Part shown: positions 35,522 through 43,131 of the stretch, piece by piece | How positions within the stretch are numbered: the first letter of the stretch is position 1 | Layout of the letters: each line of letters starts with the position of its first letter | Origin: DASCNA01 sp036011305 | Lineage (GTDB): Bacteria; Verrucomicrobiota; Lentisphaeria; Victivallales; GWF2-38-69 | Assembly: GCA_036011305.1 (NCBI GenBank) | Contig: DASCNA010000066.1 | Location: 7,835-71,834 of the forward strand | Direction: 5' to 3' | Length of the DNA stretch: 64,000 nt | Made by a program: the position numbers and the translations under genes | Notes under the pieces: generated by a model | Seen by the model: the letters and a program-made list of their open reading frames with translations, nothing else | The model's database searches: none | Told to the model about the DNA's origin: nothing

Positions 35522-37009
35522 ATGAAAAAATTATTAACGCTAAAACTTATAATTTTATTTTTTATAAGCTTTGGATGCATATCTATTTATGCAACTTCGA
35601 TTGAAATTTACAATAAAACAAAAGATCCTAATTTGATACTTTATTTTGAGAATGGTGGAAGTCATCAAGCTTATGAAAATGGCAATTTAAAGAATTTCCC
35701 TGATAAACAGAGAGCTTATATTCAACCATGGTCATCTGATCCCTGGAATGGTAAACATCATACTCCACTAAAATTGGATCAGCCCTATAAATGCTCATAT
35801 GATACAATTGAATCACAAAATATAAGATATTTATTAGGAAATAGTAATGATCCATCCTTTAATAAAAAAGATTTTGAATTAGGAAATGCTCCTGGAAATG
35901 GTGCTCCATGGTGGATTGGGGGATTCTTTGAATTCACGAGGGAAAAAGGTAAGGATAATTTCTGGGATATAACAAATGTAGATCAAATTGGATTATTTGC
36001 AGGTTTTGAGGGCGAGGATGCCAAGGGTAATATACACTGGGGCTATAACATGACTCCAGATAAAATGATCAAGTCAATTAATATAGATAAAACACCAAAA
36101 CCGCTTAAACCGCCAGTTTTGATTACTGTAAATATTCCTTATTCTGGATCAACAAAGAAATATGAAAAGCTACAGGGGCCGACAGATGATTGGGCTTATT
36201 ATTATATTCAACGGCCGAAAGCTTATTTATCTGATGTGACGAATAGTGATATCCATGCTAAAATTATAGGTGATTCAACTATAAATCCAGATCAGCCACA
36301 TTGCGGTCCTCAAATGGAGAAGTTTCATTTTGAAGGTAGGTTTTATAATGGGAATTTCCCTAAAAGTAAATTACCTGAGAATGCACCAGAAGGCTTAAAT
36401 CCAAAGGATATTGTTCTTTCAATTACATGCGATAACCCTCCGGTGCCTCCTTTAAAATCCAATGATCCTATAAAACCAGTAACAGTTTATTATACAAAAG
36501 ATGCACTAAATCCTGTATCAATTCTCAGCGGAGATTCTACAGATGGTGTATTTATTCATAATGCATACTATGTTGGAACTGGAATAAAAAACGGTGATAA
36601 ATATCAAGTAAAAGAGTATACCAAATGGGTTGCTGGTGAAAAATCCAAAGGAGTCGGCTTGAATTGGGTTACAAAAGGGCCAGAAATAGACACTGTGAAG
36701 GCGACTTCATGTTTTCAGGCTATGATAGATTCTTTAGCCAGAGACGTAGTAATTGGTTTTAATTGCGGAACAATTCCTATAACTGCCGGAACCACATTTG
36801 ATTCATCTATTCATAAAGTATATGAACCTCAATACAAAAACTTGTGGAATGAAGCTATTGTGACAAATAGCGATTCCTATGGAATGGCTTATTCTGATGG
36901 GGCAGGCGACAGTAAAGTTCTTTTCCATCCATCAGCTGATAGTACAGTTAAAGTATTTATTTTTAATCCTGATGATCCTAGCGTTAGAAACTATTATTCA
37001 AAAAATTAA
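35522..37009 (+). CDS. Secreted protein, possible thaumatin/GH64-like fold
   Basis: A 495-residue exported protein with a signal peptide ending near residue 24 (CISIYA-TSIEIYNKT). The start resembles thaumatin-like or beta-1,3-glucanase (GH64) domains, where a first strand (IEIYNKTKDPNLILYFENGG) is followed by PWWIGGFFEFTRE and WDITNVDQIGLFAG. Near the end, IVTNSDSYGMAYSDGAGDSK fits the conserved acidic 'SYAYSDG' region of that fold. Assignment is tentative: catalytic acids were not verified. If right, it would bind or cut beta-glucans outside the cell. It belongs to the secreted cluster and converges with the HTH-PAS gene at 37153. Confidence 0.6.
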   Translation: MKKLLTLKLIILFFISFGCISIYATSIEIYNKTKDPNLILYFENGGSHQAYENGNLKNFPDKQRAYIQPWSSDPWNGKHHTPLKLDQPYKCSYDTIESQNIRYLLGNSNDPSFNKKDFELGNAPGNGAPWWIGGFFEFTREKGKDNFWDITNVDQIGLFAGFEGEDAKGNIHWGYNMTPDKMIKSINIDKTPKPLKPPVLITVNIPYSGSTKKYEKLQGPTDDWAYYYIQRPKAYLSDVTNSDIHAKIIGDSTINPDQPHCGPQMEKFHFEGRFYNGNFPKSKLPENAPEGLNPKDIVLSITCDNPPVPPLKSNDPIKPVTVYYTKDALNPVSILSGDSTDGVFIHNAYYVGTGIKNGDKYQVKEYTKWVAGEKSKGVGLNWVTKGPEIDTVKATSCFQAMIDSLARDVVIGFNCGTIPITAGTTFDSSIHKVYEPQYKNLWNEAIVTNSDSYGMAYSDGAGDSKVLFHPSADSTVKVFIFNPDDPSVRNYYSKN

Positions 37010-37091
37010 TATCAGAGTCTAAAATATAGAAAGTCAGGACAAACAAGTAAACGGTTGAATTTTGATACGAAAAGAGTAAAATACAGCTAAT

Positions 37092-37130
37092 AAATTAAGC
37101 AGTCATATTTTTATATGATTGCTTAATTTT
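37092..37130 (+). terminator. Bidirectional terminator between convergent genes
   Basis: A 17-bp stem with one G-U pair (37092-37108 with 37113-37129) and a 4-nt loop, T-rich on both sides. It serves the secreted-protein gene ending at 37009 and the HTH-PAS gene ending at 37153. Confidence 0.88.
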
Positions 37131-37152
37131 ACTTGAATTTACGAATATTTTA

Positions 37153-39039
37153 CTAAAGTTTATTTTTGTTCTTCTCCGTAAGTAAGTCAGTAACGTCGGT
37201 TTCTACAACAAATGAATAATCCTCTTCCCCTTCATATATATGTGATTCTACAGTTCTGATTTTTCCATCTGACCTTATAATTCTGAAGCTTCTTTTTTTG
37301 GGCCAGCTGGAATCAACCCAATATTTTTCCTCTGTTTCTCTGTCTTTAGGGTGAATACATTCATTTAACCAAAACTCAAGTCCTTTATCTCCCATAAGTT
37401 TTTCAATGGGATAGCCATATATATTAACAGCTCCTTTATTCAGGAAAAGAAAATTATAACGCTTTCCTCTAGCATGAGGAATATACTTATATGGCTTAGA
37501 AGTCCATTTAGTTTTATCAAAAGCATACACACCAACTTTTGCTTTATTTAGCGCACTGGATAAGAAAGACAATCTCAACTCATCGTAGTACCGGTTTGTT
37601 ACATCTTTTTCCATAATAAGGAAATAATTTCCCCAAGTGAAAACTCTTTCTTCTATCCATTTAACTTTACCTTTAGAGTCTTTAATTCTCACATTATGTT
37701 TTACAGGCCATTTTTCTTTTTTTCTATATTTAAGTTCATTCTTTTTATCATCTTCATGAAGACATTTTTCAAACCAGAAGTTACAATCGTCGTAAAATAT
37801 TTTTCTAGAATAGCCATATAATTTTTCTACTGCTTTATTTACAAATAAGTATTTAGTATTTTTTTTATTTTTAAGAAAGACCGCATCACAAATCCCATCT
37901 AGTGAACGTTTTAGTAATTGATTAATATTTTCTGCTTCTTTTTCTTTAGTAATGTCTTCATTGATACCATAATTAATAACTTTTCCTTTGTAATAATCTC
38001 TATAAATAGTATTTTCTATCCATCTTAAAGATCCGTCTTTATGTTTTATTCTGAATTGATATGTTCCGTGATCCAGATAACCGGTTAATTTATCAACTTT
38101 AAACTTTTCAAAATCTTCATCAAGTATTATACTGCGTCCCTTGGTAGGATCATTAATTATTTCTTCAGGCTTTAAACCGGTTATTTTCTCAATACCTTTA
38201 CTTAAAAATTCATATTTGTCTGAATAGGGTATCTCTATCCAGACACAAACATCTAAACTGTTTATGATTCTTTCTAACAGGTTTAGTCTTTCAGCATTTT
38301 CTACAATATCACTAATATCCTTAATACTTACTGCAATTTCAATTACTTCATCATTTTCATCAAGTATTGGTTCGATAGAAATAAGTCCCTGCTTTTTTCC
38401 AAAACTCCCTGGTATTTTTACCTGATGGTCGGCAATACTTTTTCCTGTCTCAAAAACTTCATTTTCAAGGATAACAATATCTTCTATTTCTCGTCGCCCG
38501 AAAATATCTATAGCTTTTGAACCAATAACATCTTCACTTGTTAAGCCGGCCTGCAACAAATCAAGGAACCTATCGTTTACATTTCTTAATATCCTATTAC
38601 CGTCTTTTATATAGATGATTTCATTAATTGAGCTAATTACCGATTTCAGCCTCATATTAGTTTTGCTTAGGGAGCGATTGGTTGAAACTAGCCTCCTGTT
38701 TTCATTCAGTATAATTTTTAATGGCTTAATACTGACATCCGGTATATTTCCATGCTTCTTAATAATATTGTCAATTTCTTCAATAACACTTTGCTGCTCT
38801 TTTTGCTTAGTTATATTTTCTTTTCCTAAAGATGGAAGATTCTCATAGTTTGAAATATCTTTCATGCTGATTCCAAACAGATGAGCCAAGGCAAATATAT
38901 CAGTTTTTTCAGGAATGCTTTTTCCTTGTTCCCAATTAGTTACTGTATTACGGCTTTTTCCTATATAGAGTGCAACCTGTGTGACAGTCAATTTATTTTT
39001 TTTTCTAAAACTTCTAATTTTATCTCTATCAATTTCCAT
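37153..39039 (-). CDS. XRE-type HTH regulator with multiple PAS domains (A)
   Basis: A 628-residue one-component sensor. Residues 1-60 are an XRE/Cro HTH (FRKKNKLTVTQVALYIGKSR, then NTVTNWEQGKSIPEK). A helical linker leads to about four PAS units: near 140-245, 255-365, 370-480 and 490-620. They show the usual ends DISD-, EDITKEK, EKDVTNRY and ETDVTDLL, and loops such as IRIKDSKGKVKWIEERVF. No histidine kinase, GGDEF or other output domain follows, so the HTH is the only output. PAS ligand unknown. It sits between secreted-protein genes; a palindrome just before its ATG suggests self-regulation. Confidence 0.88.
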   Translation of the reverse strand: MEIDRDKIRSFRKKNKLTVTQVALYIGKSRNTVTNWEQGKSIPEKTDIFALAHLFGISMKDISNYENLPSLGKENITKQKEQQSVIEEIDNIIKKHGNIPDVSIKPLKIILNENRRLVSTNRSLSKTNMRLKSVISSINEIIYIKDGNRILRNVNDRFLDLLQAGLTSEDVIGSKAIDIFGRREIEDIVILENEVFETGKSIADHQVKIPGSFGKKQGLISIEPILDENDEVIEIAVSIKDISDIVENAERLNLLERIINSLDVCVWIEIPYSDKYEFLSKGIEKITGLKPEEIINDPTKGRSIILDEDFEKFKVDKLTGYLDHGTYQFRIKHKDGSLRWIENTIYRDYYKGKVINYGINEDITKEKEAENINQLLKRSLDGICDAVFLKNKKNTKYLFVNKAVEKLYGYSRKIFYDDCNFWFEKCLHEDDKKNELKYRKKEKWPVKHNVRIKDSKGKVKWIEERVFTWGNYFLIMEKDVTNRYYDELRLSFLSSALNKAKVGVYAFDKTKWTSKPYKYIPHARGKRYNFLFLNKGAVNIYGYPIEKLMGDKGLEFWLNECIHPKDRETEEKYWVDSSWPKKRSFRIIRSDGKIRTVESHIYEGEEDYSFVVETDVTDLLTEKNKNKL

Positions 39040-39050
39040 AATAGGCCTTA

Positions 39051-39071
39051 TTTGACAAATTATTTGTTAAA
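39051..39071. promoter_or_regulatory. Candidate autoregulatory operator of HTH-PAS A
   Basis: A 21-bp near-perfect palindrome made of TTTGACAAAT (39051-39060) and ATTTGTTAAA (39062-39071), 12-32 bp upstream of the HTH-PAS ATG. A further half-site AATTTGTCA is at 39102-39110, towards the divergent secreted-protein gene at 39214. An XRE-type HTH dimer would fit such a site; inference. Confidence 0.5.
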
Positions 39072-39213
39072 TATGCTTATACTATATCATTCATGACTAA
39101 TAATTTGTCATTGATCATCCAATTATCTTAATACTTTTATATTAATATTATTTTTCAGGTGTATTTTTGCATTGTTTTTAATAACAATTTTAATGATTAC
39201 AATTTAACACCTA

Positions 39214-39630
39214 ATGAAAAAGTTACTCATATTTACAATTATAGTTTCTATACTTACAGGATTCATAACTGTAACTGGAGTATTTGCATCCGCAAATACA
39301 GCAGAAGATGTTTGTGCTTTTGAAGAAATAGGTGCTGCAGAAATACCCAGCTTTAATCCACTATTATCTTCTGCTAGTTCAGGTTTTAAAATTCAGTTTT
39401 TCAATAGTACACCGGGTAAAGGTATGAGCGGTAAGAAAAAACAAAACACTTTACTTGGTCAAGGATCAAATATAACGAATATTTATTATAATGCTGATCA
39501 GTCAAATGATTACATTAGTAAACTTTATGCATTAAAAATAGATAATAACAATAATACTCCAACAGTTTATGAAGATAATATAGATTTTAATAAACTTTTA
39601 CTAACCGAAGAAAAAATATTTCCTATTTAA
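39214..39630 (+). CDS. Small secreted protein, 138 aa
   Basis: The N-terminus is a clean signal peptide (MKKLLIFTIIVSILTGFITV, cleavage near residue 26, VFA-SANTA). The mature 110 residues are polar, Asn/Ser-rich and show no recognised domain; one stretch (SGFKIQFFNSTPGKGMSG) might begin a beta strand pair. No cysteine pair beyond one Cys near 33. It is divergent from HTH-PAS A and shares its 170-bp control region, and it is followed by the large secreted protein at 39806. Function unknown. Confidence 0.65.
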   Translation: MKKLLIFTIIVSILTGFITVTGVFASANTAEDVCAFEEIGAAEIPSFNPLLSSASSGFKIQFFNSTPGKGMSGKKKQNTLLGQGSNITNIYYNADQSNDYISKLYALKIDNNNNTPTVYEDNIDFNKLLLTEEKIFPI

Positions 39631-39805
39631 CGTTTGATTCTACCTTAATGTGATATGTATTTACAGAACTTGTTATAAAGCTGTAGAAGCATCATGCTTT
39701 GAATCTTGCATAAAAAATATTAATCTTTGCAAAATCAAACAGATAGGGTTGTTTTTAACTCAAAGTTAATTAACAAAATAAAATTTATGAAATAGGAAAT
39801 ATTAA

Positions 39806-42097
39806 ATGAATACGATAAAAAAATATATATTGATTATAATTTCTTTAACTATGATTGCTGTATGGGAAATGAAGGCAGGATGGCTTTTAGGACTAAATAG
39901 TCCAAGAAACACTGCTGACATGGGACAAGTTATAAAGCAATTTAATCCTTATCAGGGTTATGAGTCTTTCTGGGAAAAAAGCCAGAAAGGAATTCAGATA
40001 GGAAAATATAACTTTAGAATCGACAAACAAGTAGGACCGTGGGCAGGAACACCTTTTATAATAACAGATACATCAACTGGGAGAGTGTTTTCTCTGTGGA
40101 GTTATATAGATAAAGTCGTCGATACTACAAATAAAAGAACTTGGACTGTTGCATATGATAACGCTGATCCGAAAATGCCATATTCAGTATATTTTACAGA
40201 TAAGGATGGAGGAATTAAAAGAGTATTATTTGATCCAAAAAGGTTTTTAGATGGCTATGTGCGATTGGAGGATATTATTGATGATAAGACTCTTCATATT
40301 GATATATATGGTAGTGAATCAGACTTTGGTGTAACAACAAATATCGGCAGAGTAGTCGCATTATGGAGAATACCGGGCCTAGGTTTGGGCAGTTTTACTG
40401 ATGATGCGCTTAAAGAGGCTCATGATAGCGATGGAGTTGTAGCTATATTCAAAGGAACAGTTATGGAATTTGTGGGTAATGGCAAGCCAGACCGAGTAAC
40501 ACCTGTTTATTATATTGGAGAAGTAGATGGGAAAACCAATACAGTTCATATAAACAGGATGAATTATATCAAATTACCCAATAATGATAATAGTCAAAGA
40601 AGTTGGAGGTATAGCTGGACGCCGTTAATCGGTAAAGGCGGAAAATATTTGATTGCTGCTTGTATGGAGGATTATATATTTGAATTTCCTGTAGTGAAAA
40701 GTAATATTGTGAAAAATAGATTGACTTTAGATGCTAAAAAGTATTATAAAGGCGCTGGCCCTGAAGATGACAAGGTCGGAACAGCCCCCTACAAGAATGG
40801 ATTTGTATATACTGAAACAGTACCCTATAAAAACGAAAGTAAGGCACGACAGGAATTATGGTATAAATCAGCTGCGAATGAACATGTAAGCTTCCTGAAT
40901 AATTATGGAGTGTATGACTGGACTAGAGAAAGATTAAATTTTCATGATCAGGGAGAAGTTTATGACTTTGATAATGTAGAGGATGAAGCGACAAAGCGTG
41001 GCTTTATAGTTGCAGGATTAATATTAAGCTTGCCTCCTAATCCTTACTATACTGCTGAAAAAAAGCAGCCAAAACCGGGGCCTAAGACAGCCTTCGAAAC
41101 AGATGAAAAAATAACTCATAGCAGAGTTAATTCAGAAACGCACGGAGTAAGTGGTTCAGCAGGTTTCTCAATTGACTTTAAGGTATTCAAACTGGGGGCA
41201 AAGAATGAGACAGGTAAGGAATGGACAGAGGATGAAATAGTAATAGACAGCAGTTCACAAACAGGTGCGGCTTCAATGAAATTACCCATTTATAATATGT
41301 GGGTAGGCACACAGCCTCTTTTCAGAGTTGTCAGGGTTATGCTAACTGGTCCAGATGGTGAAACTGTTTTACAGGATAAGCGCGAACCTTCCAGCGAAGA
41401 TTTACAACTAATGGTTGTTATTCTTGCAAAAGGATCGGGTCGTACTGAATACCGAAACCAAGTGTTGCATCCTGAAGAAGGAAATATTTCCAAAGGAATG
41501 GATAAATATTGGCCTGGAAGCATAGATTCAAAGGGAAATGACTCTGGATTGGGTTGGGAAGATTTAAGGGATAAAATGAAAGTTATACAGGATATTTCTA
41601 CAAGTAAAATCACAGATGAAGAGTATAAGGGTATTGTAACATTAATGAATTTTGATACTAGTCATATGCTTAAAAACAGTGTGGAAAAACAGATAGATTT
41701 AAAAATTGCTAATACAGAAGCTTATGGAAACAAATCAAAATTTACTATGCAGTTTGAAGGAAACTTTGAAGTTAAGGGTGTAGGCGGTGGCGGAGGAAAA
41801 TATAAATATGAATCATCAACTTCTTCTTCAAAAGAAAAAGTGGAAACAAATAAATGGACTGTAAATTCGATGTGGGAAGGTAGACAACCAAGCGGTAAAT
41901 ATAAATATCTTCAGTGTATCCCTACTCTATATTATGTTGATATGACGGAGTTGAAGAAAAATTTTTCCAGAAATAGCAAGAAAACTAATAAAGAGATAAG
42001 AGATACATGGTTCATATCAGACTATGTGTGGGATAACAATCAAAGTTTTTGGGTGCTGGGATATTCAGATATAAGTACAGAAACCCAGGGTTTATAA
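39806..42097 (+). CDS. Large secreted protein with possible pore-forming beta segments
   Basis: A 763-residue exported protein (signal peptide to about residue 24, WEMKA-GW). No family is recognised with confidence. Two stretches look like membrane-inserting beta hairpins: around 445-500 (ETHGVSGSAGFSIDFKVFKL then an acidic-polar return strand) and around 630-675 (NKSKFTMQFEGNFEVKG, a Gly run, then YESSTSSSKEKVETNKW). Alternating Ser/Thr/Gly and aliphatic residues flanked by aromatics are typical of aerolysin-like toxins, but this is inference. A terminator follows. AGGAAAT precedes the ATG. It lies in the middle of the secreted cluster. Confidence 0.7.
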   Translation: MNTIKKYILIIISLTMIAVWEMKAGWLLGLNSPRNTADMGQVIKQFNPYQGYESFWEKSQKGIQIGKYNFRIDKQVGPWAGTPFIITDTSTGRVFSLWSYIDKVVDTTNKRTWTVAYDNADPKMPYSVYFTDKDGGIKRVLFDPKRFLDGYVRLEDIIDDKTLHIDIYGSESDFGVTTNIGRVVALWRIPGLGLGSFTDDALKEAHDSDGVVAIFKGTVMEFVGNGKPDRVTPVYYIGEVDGKTNTVHINRMNYIKLPNNDNSQRSWRYSWTPLIGKGGKYLIAACMEDYIFEFPVVKSNIVKNRLTLDAKKYYKGAGPEDDKVGTAPYKNGFVYTETVPYKNESKARQELWYKSAANEHVSFLNNYGVYDWTRERLNFHDQGEVYDFDNVEDEATKRGFIVAGLILSLPPNPYYTAEKKQPKPGPKTAFETDEKITHSRVNSETHGVSGSAGFSIDFKVFKLGAKNETGKEWTEDEIVIDSSSQTGAASMKLPIYNMWVGTQPLFRVVRVMLTGPDGETVLQDKREPSSEDLQLMVVILAKGSGRTEYRNQVLHPEEGNISKGMDKYWPGSIDSKGNDSGLGWEDLRDKMKVIQDISTSKITDEEYKGIVTLMNFDTSHMLKNSVEKQIDLKIANTEAYGNKSKFTMQFEGNFEVKGVGGGGGKYKYESSTSSSKEKVETNKWTVNSMWEGRQPSGKYKYLQCIPTLYYVDMTELKKNFSRNSKKTNKEIRDTWFISDYVWDNNQSFWVLGYSDISTETQGL

Positions 42098-42160
42098 TAA
42101 ACTTTAAACTTAATATTCTCTTTAGTAATATTTTAATAATTGCAAAGTAAATCGATTAGA

Positions 42161-42190
42161 TTGAGGGGGAATTTACCCCCTCAATTTATT
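42161..42190 (+). terminator. Terminator-like hairpin after the large secreted protein
   Basis: A perfect 9-bp GC-rich stem, TTGAGGGGG (42161-42169) with CCCCCTCAA (42176-42184), a 6-nt loop and a TTTATTT tract. Confidence 0.75.
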
Positions 42191-42218
42191 TAATTATACT
42201 GAAATTGAGATCATAATT

Positions 42219-42779
42219 ATGCATACAAAAATTACAGTATTCTTTATATTTTTATTTATGACAATAGAAATATTTTCATCCAGTATAATTATCGGTTCAG
42301 CTCAAAATCAAACAACTGAAGTTAATGGCTACAGCTTAAGTATATATAATAATTCAGCATCAGTACATAGATTTATAATCTGTGGATATAAGGTCTATGA
42401 AACACCTCCTGTTCAACCTGGGAGTAAATATGTATTAAAAAATATCAGACCTATGCCAAATAGAAATATTTATATAAGCGTAGAAAATGATGATGATTTT
42501 GACTTTGACGATTATATCGGCCTTTATTTTGATACAGCTCATAAAATGATACTGAATTCAGGTTTTGATAACAGTACACCTAATCATTTTTATATAAAAT
42601 GTAAAAATGATTCAGATAATTTTGGTTATTTGCCATGGGATAGAGTAAGAACAAATGTTTCAGAAGATAAGGCTCCGTATATAGCTTTGGATTCCAAAGG
42701 AGCACCCTCAGCTTTTATTGATGGAAATATTAATTATTTATGGGACTTGTCACCAATTGATTTTGAATATAGAACCTAA
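42219..42779 (+). CDS. Small secreted protein, 186 aa
   Basis: A signal peptide covers about residues 1-21 (TIEIFSS-SI). The mature protein looks beta-rich, with an early strand pair (YSLSIYNNSASVHRFIICGY) that vaguely recalls the start of the thaumatin-like protein at 35522. An acidic patch DDDFDFDDY lies near residue 90 and could bind cations. No family recognised. It is in line with the large secreted gene upstream but separated by a terminator-like hairpin. Function unknown. Confidence 0.65.
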   Translation: MHTKITVFFIFLFMTIEIFSSSIIIGSAQNQTTEVNGYSLSIYNNSASVHRFIICGYKVYETPPVQPGSKYVLKNIRPMPNRNIYISVENDDDFDFDDYIGLYFDTAHKMILNSGFDNSTPNHFYIKCKNDSDNFGYLPWDRVRTNVSEDKAPYIALDSKGAPSAFIDGNINYLWDLSPIDFEYRT

Positions 42780-42903
42780 ATATTGAAGATTTGACAAAAA
42801 GATTGATTTAAATATCAAATAATTAAACTCTCCGTAAAACCTATACGTGCATCCTGATACAACTACTTATAACATCAGTAACTGCTGAATAATCTATATA
42901 TAA

Positions 42904-42999
42904 AAAAGCTGAATCTATTATGTGTTAGGCTAATAATGATTATTAGATTAGAATGATAATTAGATTAATTTACATTCTGTATTAATAGATTCAGCTTTT
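42904..42999 (+). repeat. Long inverted repeat downstream of the secreted gene
   Basis: A perfect 17-bp inverted repeat, AAAAGCTGAATCTATTA (42904-42920) and its complement (42983-42999), encloses 62 bp that contain smaller inverted motifs (AATAATGATTATT). The right arm ends in TTTT. It could be a large terminator, an attenuator-like RNA or a very small miniature element; no target duplication was seen. Confidence 0.55.
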
Positions 43000-43077
43000 A
43001 GTGTATTGATGATAATAAAGCTTTTATGAATATAATAAATTTAAAAATAATTATAATTATTGTTTTAAAAGAGAAAT

Positions 43078-43130
43078 ATTGCGTATAATATATTGTATAT
43101 ATATTGTGAATATGAAAAATTGCGTATAAT
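43078..43130 (+). promoter_or_regulatory. Direct repeats before HTH-PAS B
   Basis: ATTGCGTATAAT occurs twice (43078-43089 and 43119-43130), 41 bp apart, the second ending one base before the ATG at 43132. GCAATATTGC-like sequence also precedes the dead HTH copy at 34840. Possible operator pair; each copy also contains a -10-like TATAAT. Confidence 0.4.
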
Positions 43131-43131
43131 T

